DNA of 64,000 nt from Micromonospora musae (GTDB taxonomy: Bacteria; Actinomycetota; Actinomycetes; Mycobacteriales; Micromonosporaceae): the NCBI RefSeq assembly GCF_003626635.1, contig NZ_RAZT01000002.1, positions 62,001 to 126,000 of the forward strand, read 5' to 3'. The notes under the pieces were generated by a model. It searched no databases. It worked only from the letters and a program-made list of their open reading frames with translations, and had not been told where the DNA came from. Shown here one piece after another: positions 46,455 to 58,041 of this stretch (position 1 is its first letter; the number at the start of each line of letters is the position of its first letter). Both the position numbers and the translations under genes were made by a program.

Positions 46455-47783
46455 TCAGCTCACCAGCGGCTTCAGGTCGACCGCCGGCGGCGTCCAGGCC
46501 TCGGCCGTCGCCGCCACCTGGTCGCCCGAGCGGATGTCCTTCACCTCGTCGCCGGCGCCGTCCGTGCCCGGGAACCAGACGTACGGGATCCGCCGCCGCT
46601 CGGCGTACCGGATCTGCTTGCCGAACTTCGCGGCGCTCGGCGACACCTCGGTCGGGATCCCCCGCCGACGCAGCGCCTCGGCGACCCGGTTGCTGGTCGC
46701 CCGCTGCTCCTCGTTGGTCACCGCGACCAGGACGGCGGTCGGCACGTCCCGCGAGATCTCCAGCGCGTCGGTGCCGAAGAGCAGGCCGAGCAGCCGGGTG
46801 ACCCCGATCGAGATGCCCACGCCGGGGAAGCGGACCGCCCCGGAGCTGGCCAGGTTGTCGTACCGGCCGCCGGAGCAGATCGAGCCGTACCGCTCGTAGC
46901 CGCGCAGCTGGGTCTCGTAGACCGTCCCGGTGTAGTAGTCGAGGCCCCGGGCGATGCGCAGGTCGGCCACGCAGAGCCCCGGCGAGTGCTCGGCCGCGGT
47001 CTCCACCACCCGGACCAGCTCCTCGATTCCCTCGTCCAGCAGCGGGTCAGTGACCCCGAGGGCGCGCACCGCGTCGGCGAAGGACGCGTCCGGGGCGGAG
47101 ATCTCGGCCAGCGCCAGGCACGCCTTCGCCTGCGCCTCGCTCGCCCCGGCGGTCTGGGCCAGCAGCTCCGCGACCTTCGCCGGGCCGATCTTGTCGAGCT
47201 TGTCGACCGCGCGCAGCGCCGCCTCCGGATCGGTCAACCCGATACCCCGGTAGAAGCCCTCGCAGATCTTGCGGTTGTTGACCTGGATCCGGACCTCGGG
47301 GATCGGCAGCGACCGCAGGGCGTCCCCGATCACCAGCGGCATCTCCGCCTCGTGGTGCGGACCGAGGGTGTCCCGGTCGACGATGTCGATGTCGGCCTGG
47401 ACGAACTCGCGGTAGCGCCCCTCCTGCGGCCGCTCCCCCCGCCACACCTTCTGGATCTGGTAGCGCCGGAACGGGAACTGCAGCTTGCCGGCGTTCTCCA
47501 GCACGTACCGGGCGAACGGCACGGTCAGGTCGAAGTGCAGGCCGAGCGCGTCGTCGCCGGCCGGGCCCGCCTCGTCGTCGTGCAGCCGCCGGATCACGTA
47601 GACCTCCTTGGAGGTCTCCCCCTTGCGCAACAGCTGGTCGAGCGGCTCGACGGCACGGGTCTCCAACGGGGCGAAGCCGTACAGCTCGAACGTGGCGCGG
47701 ATCCGGTCGAGCACGTACTGCTCGATCATCCGCTGCGATGGCGACCACTCCGGGAAGCCGGAGATGGGCGTGGGCTTGCTCAT
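46455..47783 (-). CDS. hisS: Histidyl-tRNA synthetase
   Basis: Charges tRNA-His; 442 residues. Class II motif 2 (FRRYQIQKVWRGERPQEGRYREF) and the histidine-binding IARGLDYYTGTVYE are present, followed by SGGRYDNL and a C-terminal anticodon domain. ATG 47783 has AAGGAG six bases before it. It follows the MBL-hydrolase gene by 65 bases on the same strand, the same order as in Mycobacterium. Confidence 0.97.
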   Translation of the reverse strand: MSKPTPISGFPEWSPSQRMIEQYVLDRIRATFELYGFAPLETRAVEPLDQLLRKGETSKEVYVIRRLHDDEAGPAGDDALGLHFDLTVPFARYVLENAGKLQFPFRRYQIQKVWRGERPQEGRYREFVQADIDIVDRDTLGPHHEAEMPLVIGDALRSLPIPEVRIQVNNRKICEGFYRGIGLTDPEAALRAVDKLDKIGPAKVAELLAQTAGASEAQAKACLALAEISAPDASFADAVRALGVTDPLLDEGIEELVRVVETAAEHSPGLCVADLRIARGLDYYTGTVYETQLRGYERYGSICSGGRYDNLASSGAVRFPGVGISIGVTRLLGLLFGTDALEISRDVPTAVLVAVTNEEQRATSNRVAEALRRRGIPTEVSPSAAKFGKQIRYAERRRIPYVWFPGTDGAGDEVKDIRSGDQVAATAEAWTPPAVDLKPLVS

Positions 47784-47848
47784 GACGTACTCCTTGACTT
47801 CCGCGCGCCGCGCGGTCGGTCGGTGCCCGCGCCGGGCGCGGGGGCGGA

Positions 47849-48568
47849 TCAGAGGCCTCGGGTGGGTACGGCCGGGCGCGCGTCGCCGGCCCCCGCTGCC
47901 TCGATGAGGTACGGGTTGGTCGCGCGCTCGCGGCCGATCGTGGTGGTGGGGCCGTGGCCGGGCAGGACGACGGTCTCGTCGGCCAGCGGGAGGATCTTGT
48001 CCCGCAGGCTGGTGAGCATCGCCGGCATGCTGCCGCCCGGCAGGTCGGTGCGACCGATCGAGCCCGCGAAGAGCACGTCGCCGGAGAGGCAGATCTCCTC
48101 CGCCTCCCAGCGCGAGCCGGCGCCGGGCATCCGGAACAGCACCGACCCGCCGGTATGGCCCGGTGCGTGGTCGACAGTGATCTCCACGCCGGCCAGCGTC
48201 AGGGTGGCGCCGTCGGTCAGCTCGGCGACGTCCTCCGGCTGGGAGTAGGTCAACCGACCGCCGAAGAGCGCGGCGAGATCAGGGGAGAGACCCTTGGCCG
48301 GATCGGCGAGCAGCTCCCGGTCGCCCGGATGGACGTAGGCGGTGATGCCCCGCGCCCCGCAGACCGGCGCCACCGAGAAGGTGTGGTCGAGGTGGCCGTG
48401 GGTGAGCAGCACGGCGGCCGGGTGCAGGCGGTGCTCGGCGAGCACGGCGTCGAGCCGGTCGAGTACGCCGATGCCGGGGTCGACGACCACGCACTGCTCC
48501 CCCGGCGCCGTGGCCACCACGTAGCAGTTGGTGCCGAAGGCGTCGGCGGGAAAGCCGGCCACGAGCAC
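47849..48568 (-). CDS. MBL-fold metallo-hydrolase (glyoxalase II-like)
   Basis: A 239-residue metallo-beta-lactamase-fold hydrolase. THGHLDH at 56-62 carries the dinuclear metal ligands, and further ligands are in APGHTGGS, SGDVLFAG and PGHGPTT. It most resembles hydroxyacylglutathione-hydrolase-type proteins adjacent to hisS in actinobacteria; a true glyoxalase role is not shown, since these organisms use mycothiol. GTG 48568 has GGGGAG five bases before it; the frame extends far upstream without homology. Confidence 0.88.
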   Translation of the reverse strand: MLVAGFPADAFGTNCYVVATAPGEQCVVVDPGIGVLDRLDAVLAEHRLHPAAVLLTHGHLDHTFSVAPVCGARGITAYVHPGDRELLADPAKGLSPDLAALFGGRLTYSQPEDVAELTDGATLTLAGVEITVDHAPGHTGGSVLFRMPGAGSRWEAEEICLSGDVLFAGSIGRTDLPGGSMPAMLTSLRDKILPLADETVVLPGHGPTTTIGRERATNPYLIEAAGAGDARPAVPTRGL

Positions 48569-48829
48569 GTCCGCTCCCCTTCCGTCGACATGAGGTCCGT
48601 CCCTGATCAGCCTAACCGGCGGCGCGCGGCATATTCGCCGGACCATCCGCCCCGCCGGTCCCGCCAGACACAGTGACGCGCTCCGATAAGCACAGCAAGG
48701 ACCTCGTACACCACACACACAGCTCGTAGCCGTACACTCTGGCGAGCGTGTGGCGTGGCGCACTGCCCCACACGGGCGTGCGACGTCCACGGCGCCGGCG
48801 ACGACCAGGGTAGAGGAAGGGGAGCACGG

Positions 48830-49714
48830 GTGGCTTCCAGCAGGGACCGGCAGCGCAAACTGGCACGGGCCAAGCTCGATCGCCAGATGGTCCGCCGGGC
48901 GGCGCGGGTCAAGCGACGGCGACAGATCCAGGCCGGTGTGGGCGCCGCCGTGGTGCTCGCGCTGATCGTGGTCGGTTCGGCCTGGGCGCTCGGAGCCTTC
49001 GACTCCGAGCCGAAGGAGAACACCGCCGCCGAAGAGGTCTGCCTCTGGACGCCTCAGGACGGCACCGCCAACGCCAGCCTCAAGGACGTCGGCACCCCGG
49101 AGACCACCGGCCTGCCCACCGACGGCACCCGGGCGATGACGGTCACCACCAACCAGGGTGCGCCGATCACCGCCGAACTCGACCTGGCCTCGGCCCCGTG
49201 CGCCGCGGCGAGCATCGCCCACCTGTCGAGCCGGTCGTTCTTCGACAACACCAAGTGCCACGAGATCATGGCCGAGGGCGCGCTGCGCTGCGGTGACCCG
49301 AGCGGCACCGGCCTGGGCGGCCCCACCTACTCGTTCTACAACGAGAACGTGCCGGACGTGCCGGAGCCGAGCCCGTCGGCCAGCCCGACCGAGAAGCGAC
49401 CGCCGGCGTACCCGAAGGGCACGGTCGCGATGATCGCCAACCCGCCGGGCTCCAACGGCAGCCAGTTCCTGCTCTTCTTCAAGGACTACGCCCCCGACGA
49501 GGCGACCTACCCGATCATTGGCAAGGTCACCGGCGGCCTGGACGTCCTGGAGAAGATCGGCAAGCTCCCGACCGTGGACAATGGGGCCGGGGCCAAGGTC
49601 AAGCCCCAGACCGACGTGGTGATCCAGAGCCTCACCGTCGGCGAGCCGGCGACCGGCGCGCCGCTGGCGACGCCGTCCGGTTCGGTCGCCCCGCCCAGCC
49701 CGAACGCCGGCTGA
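48830..49714 (+). CDS. Membrane-anchored cyclophilin-like protein, paralogue 1
   Basis: A 294-residue protein: charged cytoplasmic N-terminus, transmembrane helix at about 35-54, linker, then a cyclophilin domain from about 90 (TVTTNQGAPITAELDL to the LTVGEP region) and a Pro/Ser tail. It is divergent in key sites: where cyclophilins have FHR with the catalytic Arg, it has CHEI, and GSQFLLFF replaces GSQFFI. It may bind proline segments with little isomerase activity. Start GTG 48830 has GGAAGGGGAG before it. Its paralogue follows 63 bases on. Confidence 0.85.
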   Translation: MASSRDRQRKLARAKLDRQMVRRAARVKRRRQIQAGVGAAVVLALIVVGSAWALGAFDSEPKENTAAEEVCLWTPQDGTANASLKDVGTPETTGLPTDGTRAMTVTTNQGAPITAELDLASAPCAAASIAHLSSRSFFDNTKCHEIMAEGALRCGDPSGTGLGGPTYSFYNENVPDVPEPSPSASPTEKRPPAYPKGTVAMIANPPGSNGSQFLLFFKDYAPDEATYPIIGKVTGGLDVLEKIGKLPTVDNGAGAKVKPQTDVVIQSLTVGEPATGAPLATPSGSVAPPSPNAG

Positions 49715-49777
49715 GCGACACCAGACCTCGCAACGGCACCCCACCGCGCCCCGACAGACAGTCCAGGAGGATCAGGC

Positions 49778-50617
49778 GTGACGTCCACCAGAGAGCGGCA
49801 GCGCGCGGCGGCACGCGCCCGGCTCGAGAAGGAGATGGCCGAGCGCGGGGCCCGGGCCCGCAGGCGCCGGCAGACCCAGGCGATCGTGGGGGCGAGCCTC
49901 GCCCTGCTGCTGGTGGTGGCCGGCACCGTCTGGCTCGCCACCAGCCTGGGCGGGGACGACGACGCCGCCGGCACCGACACGGCGGCACAGGACCTCGTCC
50001 AGTGCCCCTACGTCGAGATCCCCGCCGACCAGCGGACCAAGGAGATCAAGGACGTCGGGGTGCCGTCCAACCAGCAGTCGAACGTCGGCGTCCAGACGTT
50101 GACCCTCGACACGAACCTGGGCCCGATCACCGCCAAGGTCGACCGGTCCCTGGTGCCGTGCACCGCGGGCAGCTTCACCCACCTGGCGGAGAAGAACTTC
50201 TTCGACAACACCAAGTGCCACCGGCTCGTCACCGAGGGCATCCAGGTGCTCCAGTGCGGCGACCCGAGCGCGACCGGCACCGGGTGGCGGGAGACCGACG
50301 GCACCGGCGGGCCGAGCTACCGGATGGCCGAGGAGAACCTGCCGACCGACAAGCGGCCCCCGTACCCGGAGGGCGTGATCGCGATGGCGAAATCGCAACA
50401 GCCGGGCAGCACGGGCAGCCAGTTCTTCATCGTCTTCGGCGACTCGCCGCTGGACCCGGACTACACCGTGCTCGGAACCATCACCAGCGGGATGGACCTC
50501 GTCAAGGACGTGGCCAAGACCGGCGACGACGGTGCCTTCGCACAGCAGGCCGGTGGCGGTCACCCGAAGAAGGAGGTCGTCATCAAGAAGCTGACGATGA
50601 GCGCCCCGCAGAGCTGA
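49778..50617 (+). CDS. Membrane-anchored peptidyl-prolyl isomerase (cyclophilin), paralogue 2
   Basis: A 279-residue protein with the same layout as its neighbour: charged start, transmembrane helix (about 35-54), cyclophilin domain. It keeps the catalytic Arg in KCHRLV and GSQFFIVF, and has the QCGDPSATGTG segment, like mycobacterial PpiB. It is probably the active extracytoplasmic proline isomerase. GTG 49778 has AGGAGG seven bases before it. The position before relA matches Mycobacterium. Confidence 0.92.
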   Translation: MTSTRERQRAAARARLEKEMAERGARARRRRQTQAIVGASLALLLVVAGTVWLATSLGGDDDAAGTDTAAQDLVQCPYVEIPADQRTKEIKDVGVPSNQQSNVGVQTLTLDTNLGPITAKVDRSLVPCTAGSFTHLAEKNFFDNTKCHRLVTEGIQVLQCGDPSATGTGWRETDGTGGPSYRMAEENLPTDKRPPYPEGVIAMAKSQQPGSTGSQFFIVFGDSPLDPDYTVLGTITSGMDLVKDVAKTGDDGAFAQQAGGGHPKKEVVIKKLTMSAPQS

Positions 50618-50635
50618 CCCGTACCCGTACCGCGA

Positions 50636-50668
50636 AGCGCCCGCCGGTTTCCCCGGCGGGCGCTTTCG
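50636..50668 (+). terminator. Intrinsic terminator after the cyclophilin pair
   Basis: A perfect 12-base stem, AGCGCCCGCCGG with CCGGCGGGCGCT, has a five-base loop (TTTCC) and is followed by TTCGTC. It begins 18 bases after the stop codon. Strong by stem and position. Confidence 0.8.
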
Positions 50669-50737
50669 TCTCCTGCCCCGCCCGGACACGGACGGGCAGC
50701 CGGGCCGGACGGGCGGCCGGCAGGCGGCGGGCACCTT

Positions 50738-50811
50738 GATCGACTCGGGTTCCATGAAATCGGGGTGTCCTGACACGCGGACACCCCGACTTCCTTGAGG
50801 TCGAGTCGATC
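50738..50811. repeat. Palindromic intergenic repeat, family A, copy 3
   Basis: GATCGACTCGGGTTCC at the left and its imperfect complement ending GAGTCGATC at the right, with GACACCCC/GGGGTGTC inner arms and a short loop TGACACGC. It lies between the convergent cyclophilin and relA genes, 70 bases from the intrinsic terminator, so it may serve mainly the relA side. Confidence 0.82.
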
Positions 50812-50883
50812 AAGGCGCCCGAAGGCCGGCCCACCGACCCAGCACTGGGCCGGACGCGCCCACCGGCCCAGGACGGGGCCGGG

Positions 50884-53367
<2,484 letters not shown>

Positions 53368-53536
53368 CGGCCTCCTCACCGCTCGCCGGGATCACGCCGA
53401 CCGTACGGCCGGCCTGGTCGCGTACCGCCGGACGGATCACCGTCGGCGTCAGCAAAGGGCAATGCTACTCGCACAGACGGTGTCGTGCCGCTCCCGTCGG
53501 GCCGGCCGCGCCGCGTCCCTCCGGCGGCTGGAGCCG

Positions 53537-54103
53537 TCAAACGGTCAGCAGGGCATGGACCGGACGCGGGGCGAGCCGCTGCCGTCCACCCAGTGCGGCG
53601 AGCTCCAGCAGCACGGTGAAGCCGGCGACCGTACCGCCGGCCCGCTCCACCAGGTCGAGGGTCGCCGCCGCGGTGCCGCCCGTGGCGAGCACGTCGTCGA
53701 CCACGAGCACCCGGTGCCCGGCCGTGAACGCGTCCTGGTGCACCTCGAGGGTCGCCTCGCCGTACTCCAGCGCGTACGAGGCCGAGTAGGCGGCTCGGGG
53801 CAGCTTGCCGGCCTTGCGTACCGGCACCACACCGACCCCGGTCGCGTACGCGATCGCCGCGGCCACCACGAACCCGCGCGCCTCGATGCCGACCACGGCG
53901 TCGAACGAGCCCCGCCCGTGGTGGGCCACGATCCCGTCGATCACCTGACGGAACACCGGACCGTCGGCGAAGAGCGGCATCAGGTCCTTGAAGACGATTC
54001 CGGGCTTGGGGAAGTCCGGCACGTCCAGCACCCGGCTGGCCACCAGGCGGGCGACGTCAGCGCCGCTGTCCCCGCGCGCCTCGATGTGGTGGGTCTCCGT
54101 CAC
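53537..54103 (-). CDS. apt: Adenine phosphoribosyltransferase
   Basis: Salvages adenine to AMP with PRPP; 188 residues. The PRPP loop VLVVDDVLATGGTAAA is near residues 132-147, and the adenine-binding segment FPKPGIVFKDLMPLF near 31-45. The GTG start lacks a strong ribosome site. Order secF-apt-relA is conserved in actinobacteria and may link purine salvage with (p)ppGpp metabolism. Confidence 0.95.
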   Translation of the reverse strand: MTETHHIEARGDSGADVARLVASRVLDVPDFPKPGIVFKDLMPLFADGPVFRQVIDGIVAHHGRGSFDAVVGIEARGFVVAAAIAYATGVGVVPVRKAGKLPRAAYSASYALEYGEATLEVHQDAFTAGHRVLVVDDVLATGGTAAATLDLVERAGGTVAGFTVLLELAALGGRQRLAPRPVHALLTV

Positions 54104-54130
54104 GACAGGTCCCGTATCCCTTCCGACGAC

Positions 54131-54174
54131 GACGGCGTCCTGCTTGCTGCTCGCACAGCATGCAGGACGCCGTC
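54131..54174 (-). terminator. Probable terminator after secF
   Basis: A perfect 13-base stem (GACGGCGTCCTGC with its complement) encloses an inner TGCTG...CAGCA hairpin. It lies about 36 bases beyond the secF stop and 27 bases before the apt start on the minus strand. It probably separates secD-secF from apt-relA transcripts, at least in part. Confidence 0.65.
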
Positions 54175-54210
54175 AGGTCGTTTCCTACCGGGTCGGCCCC
54201 GGTACGCCGG

Positions 54211-55395
54211 TCAGCGCCGCTTCGCGCCGCCCGGCCGGTTTCCGCCGCCGCCGGTCGGCCGCCCGCTCCGGGCGCCGGTCGGCCGCTTGCCCGCCGGACG
54301 CGCACCCACCTTCGGGGCGGCGCCGGCCAGCGCGGCGTCCTCCGCCTCGGTGGACTCGCCGCGACCCGCCGGCCGCGGAGCGCCCTTCGGGCTCAGCTCG
54401 CCGCGGGCGATCGCGCCGCGCCGGGCCAGGACGCGCTTGTTGTGCGCCTGGATCCGCGGCTCGAAGTCCTTCAGCGTGCTCAGCACCGGGGTGGCGAAGA
54501 AGATCGACGAGTAGACCGCGATGAACATACCGACGAAGAGCACCAGGCCGAGGTCCTTCAGGGTGACCGCGCCGAGCGGAACACCGATGAAGAGCAGACC
54601 ACCGACGGGCAGCAGCGCCACCAGACCGGTGTTGATCGACCGCATCAGGGTCTGGTTGATCGCGAGGTTCGCCGCCTCGCCGTACGTCTGGTTGTTGTTC
54701 GCCGTGATGCCTCGGGTGTTCTCCTGGACCTTGTCGAAGACCACGACGACGTCGTAGAGCGCGAAGCCCAGGATGGTGAGGAACCCGATGATCGTCGACG
54801 GCGTGACCTCGAACCCGACCACCGAGTAGACGCCGGCGGTGAGGACGAGGTTGAGCAGCAGCGAGGAGACCGCGCCGACCGCCATCCGCCACTCGAACCG
54901 GATGATCAGGTAGAGCATCACCAGCGCGATGAAGATGACCAGACCGAGCATGGCGCGCTCGGTGTACTGGCCGCCCCAGGCCGCGCTGACCTGGTTCGCG
55001 CTGATCTGGTCCTCGTTGAGGTTGAACTCCTGCGCCATCGCGACCTTGGCGGCGTTGGCCTCGTCGGAGCTCAGCACCGCGGTACGGAACTCGTAGAACT
55101 CGCCGCCCGCGCCGCCGACGGTCTGGGCCGACTCGACCTCGGCGCCGCCGGCCTCGTTGCCCAGGATCCCGTTGACCCGGTCCTCGGTCTGGGTCAGCGT
55201 GCCGACGCTCGCCGGCACCTGGAAGGAGTTGCCGCCCTCGAACTCGATACCGAGGGTGAAGCCCCGGACGAAGAAGCTCAGCACCGCGGCGAGCACCAGC
55301 AGCCCGGCGATGGAGAACCAGAGCTTGCGCTTGCCGATGATGTCGAGACCGGCCTCGCCCCGGTAGAGGCGGGTGGCCAGACCGCTGTGGGCCAT
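54211..55395 (-). CDS. secF: Protein translocase subunit SecF
   Basis: With SecD, pulls exported proteins across the membrane using the proton gradient. It is 394 residues: a short start, one membrane helix at about 25-45, a periplasmic domain, then five clustered helices (ending near residue 300) with the SecDF motif GFALYDVVVVFDKVQENTRG. A basic Arg/Gly/Pro-rich C-terminal tail of about 80 residues is typical for actinobacteria. It begins one base after secD ends. Confidence 0.95.
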   Translation of the reverse strand: MAHSGLATRLYRGEAGLDIIGKRKLWFSIAGLLVLAAVLSFFVRGFTLGIEFEGGNSFQVPASVGTLTQTEDRVNGILGNEAGGAEVESAQTVGGAGGEFYEFRTAVLSSDEANAAKVAMAQEFNLNEDQISANQVSAAWGGQYTERAMLGLVIFIALVMLYLIIRFEWRMAVGAVSSLLLNLVLTAGVYSVVGFEVTPSTIIGFLTILGFALYDVVVVFDKVQENTRGITANNNQTYGEAANLAINQTLMRSINTGLVALLPVGGLLFIGVPLGAVTLKDLGLVLFVGMFIAVYSSIFFATPVLSTLKDFEPRIQAHNKRVLARRGAIARGELSPKGAPRPAGRGESTEAEDAALAGAAPKVGARPAGKRPTGARSGRPTGGGGNRPGGAKRR

Positions 55396-55396
55396 G

Positions 55397-57319
55397 TCAG
55401 GCCTCCTTCACACGGGACGGGCGGGTGGTGTTGCCCTCGGTCTCGGCGGTCCGCAGGACGCGGCCCAGACCGCTGACCCGCGGCGACAGGAATGCCTGCG
55501 TCCGCGCGAACATCGTCATGATCGGGTGCCGGAAGAGGAACACGACCACCAGGTCGAGCACCGTGGCCAGGCCGAGCGCGAAGGCGAAGCCCTTCACCGT
55601 GCCGACCGACACGATGTAGAGCACGACCGCCGCGAGGATCGAGATGGCGTTGGCCGAGATGATCGTCCGGCGGGCTCGGGCCCAGGCGCGCGGCACCGCG
55701 CTACGCGGGCTGCGCCCCTCTCGGATCTCGTCCTTCAATCGTTCGAAGTAGATGACGAACGAGTCCGCGGCGACACCTAGCGAGACGATGAAGCCGGCGA
55801 TACCGGCGAGCGTCACGGTGAAGCCGATCGTCCGCCCGAGCACGATCAACGCGCCGAAGACCAGCAGCGCGGAGAGGAGCAGGCTCAGGAAGATGACCGA
55901 GCCGAGCAGGCGGTAGTAGAAGAACGCGTAGATGATGACCAGCAGCATGCCGATGCCGGCCGCGAGCAGACCGGCCCGCAGGTGGCTGGCGCCCAGGGTG
56001 GCGGAGACGTTCTGCTGCTCCTGCTGCTCGAAGGTCGCGGGCAGCGCGCCGTAGCGGAGCTGACCGGCCAGCGTGCTGGCGTCCTGCTGGGTGAAGCTGC
56101 CGGTGATCTGCGAGTCGCCGGTGAGGACGCCCTGGATCTCCGGCGAGGAGACGATCTCGTTGTCCAGCACCACGGCGACCCGGCACTTGCCGTCCTGGCC
56201 GAGGGCGGACGCGTCACAGGCGTTGCCGTCGTTGTTGAACGCCTCGCGGGTCAGGCCGGTCCACTTGTCCTGGCCGCCGCCGGTGAAGTTGAGGCTCACC
56301 ACCCAGGCGTTGGTCTGGTCCATGACGGCGCTGGCGTCCTCGACGTCGGTACCGAGCACCTTGGCCTGGTCGAGCAGGTACTTCGCGGCGCCACCCTCGC
56401 AGGCCACGGCCTGCTGCTTCGGGTCGGTGATCGAGCCCGGCGGGCGCTTGTCGAGCTGCTCGCAGCTGATCGTCGGCACGTTGAACTGCGTCTGCGCCGG
56501 CAGGACGGCGATCTCCTGCGGGCTCAGCGTGCTGAACGGCTTGAGCTTGTCGGCCAGCGACGGGTCGGTGCTGAGGTCCGCCGGGCCCTGCAGGCCGTTG
56601 GCGGCCGCCCAGGCGGCGGCGCCGACCTTCTGCTCGACCGCCTTGCGCTGCTCCTCGACGCTCGCCGGGACCGGCGCCTCACTGGCGCTCGCCGAGGGCG
56701 AGGCGCTCGGGGAGGCCGACGCCGACGGGGTCGGGGTGGCGCTGGTGCTCGGCGTGGGCGCCATGCCGCCCTGCCCGCCGGAGGACGAGGCGGTCACCTT
56801 CGGCGAGGCGCTCGTCGAGGGGGACGCGCTGCCCGACGGCGACGCGCTGCCCGACGGGTTCGGGCTGGCGCTGCCGGACGGGGTCGGCACCGGCGCCGGA
56901 GCCGCCGCCGCACCGCTGCCGTCGGCCGCCTTGAGCACCTTGCGGAAGCGCAGCTCGGCGGGGGTGCCCACGTCGGTCAGGTCGCGGTTCTCGCCGGGCA
57001 GGGAGATCACGATGTTCCGGTTGCCCTCGGTGACCACCTCGGCCTCGGCCACGCCGAACGCGTTGACCCGGTTCTCGATGATCTGGCGGGCCTCCTCGAG
57101 GTTCTCGGCCGTCGGCGCTCGGCCGTCGACGCTGTTCTTGGCCTCGAGTGTCAGCCGGGTACCGCCGACCAGGTCCAGGCCGAGCCGAGGCTCGAGCCGG
57201 TCCATGACGCTGCCCTTGGCGCCTCCCGCGAAGAACACCAGAAGATAGAGGACCACGAAGATGCCCGCCAGCACGGCCAACTGCCGGCCGGGGCGCATCT
57301 GTCCCTGAGGTGGTGCCAC
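55397..57319 (-). CDS. secD: Protein translocase subunit SecD
   Basis: A 640-residue partner of SecF: one N-terminal membrane helix (about 13-31), the P1 domain start (LGLDLVGGTRLTLEA), then an inserted Ser/Pro/Ala-rich segment at about 133-220 (many SPSGSAS units), the rest of the outside domain, and the six-helix SecD membrane module with ASLGVAADSFVIYFERLKDE-type sequence near the end. GTG 57319 is chosen because the protein should start just before the first helix; the frame begins 81 bases earlier. Confidence 0.94.
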   Translation of the reverse strand: MAPPQGQMRPGRQLAVLAGIFVVLYLLVFFAGGAKGSVMDRLEPRLGLDLVGGTRLTLEAKNSVDGRAPTAENLEEARQIIENRVNAFGVAEAEVVTEGNRNIVISLPGENRDLTDVGTPAELRFRKVLKAADGSGAAAAPAPVPTPSGSASPNPSGSASPSGSASPSTSASPKVTASSSGGQGGMAPTPSTSATPTPSASASPSASPSASASEAPVPASVEEQRKAVEQKVGAAAWAAANGLQGPADLSTDPSLADKLKPFSTLSPQEIAVLPAQTQFNVPTISCEQLDKRPPGSITDPKQQAVACEGGAAKYLLDQAKVLGTDVEDASAVMDQTNAWVVSLNFTGGGQDKWTGLTREAFNNDGNACDASALGQDGKCRVAVVLDNEIVSSPEIQGVLTGDSQITGSFTQQDASTLAGQLRYGALPATFEQQEQQNVSATLGASHLRAGLLAAGIGMLLVIIYAFFYYRLLGSVIFLSLLLSALLVFGALIVLGRTIGFTVTLAGIAGFIVSLGVAADSFVIYFERLKDEIREGRSPRSAVPRAWARARRTIISANAISILAAVVLYIVSVGTVKGFAFALGLATVLDLVVVFLFRHPIMTMFARTQAFLSPRVSGLGRVLRTAETEGNTTRPSRVKEA

Positions 57320-57566
57320 GGCTGTCCTGTCTCCCTGTAACGGTCGCGCCGCCGCACGGCGGCGACGGGGTCGGCCGGGGTCACCGGCCGACGGGTCCAC
57401 CCGGGCCGCCTACAGGGCAGGCGGCACCGCGCTCCGGCGGACGGCGCGGGGCGCCGACCGGTCCGGAGCCGTGCCGACGCCCGGCGTCGACCCGACTATC
57501 CAGTTATCACGTCGTGATCCGCTGGCCCCGCCCCGGGCGGCCCCAGCCGCCCGGACGAGGGGCGGC

Positions 57567-57905
57567 TCACTCCTTGACCGTGTCCGCGTCCTCGGTGACC
57601 GGCGTCGCCGGAAGCTCGGCCCGGGTGACCACCCGGGCGATGGCCGGCCGGGCATACCGGGTCTGCACCCCGGGGGCGACCTCGAGCAGGACCGTCTCGT
57701 CGTCGACCCCGGTGACCGTGCCGTAGAGCCCGCCGATGGTGACCACCTCGTCGCCCGCGGAGAGCCCGGACTGCATGGACTGGGCTTCCTTACGGCGCCG
57801 CTGCTGCGGACGGATCATCATGAAGTACATGACGCCGAAGAGCAGAACGATCATCAGGATCGGCATCAGACTGCCGGACCCGCCTGCCGCTTGTGCGTGA
57901 AGCAC
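57567..57905 (-). CDS. yajC: Preprotein translocase subunit YajC
   Basis: A small Sec-associated membrane protein; 112 residues from GTG 57905, which has GGGAAGG eight bases before it. The frame continues to 57932 with nothing conserved. One membrane helix at about 13-31 (MPILMIVLLFGVMYFMMIRP), then the cytoplasmic domain with QQRRRKEAQ and GDEVVTIGGLYGTV. Expected partner of secD and secF, which lie downstream. Confidence 0.93.
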   Translation of the reverse strand: MLHAQAAGGSGSLMPILMIVLLFGVMYFMMIRPQQRRRKEAQSMQSGLSAGDEVVTIGGLYGTVTGVDDETVLLEVAPGVQTRYARPAIARVVTRAELPATPVTEDADTVKE

Positions 57906-58041
57906 GATGTTGACCTTCCCATTGGCCCCCACACCGAGCGCGAACGCCGGAGCGGAAGCGGATTCTCACATCCTGTACAGACCGCGGCGAGTCTAATCCC
58001 TGCACCTGGGAACGCCGAATGCGGCACAGATCACGTTCGGA

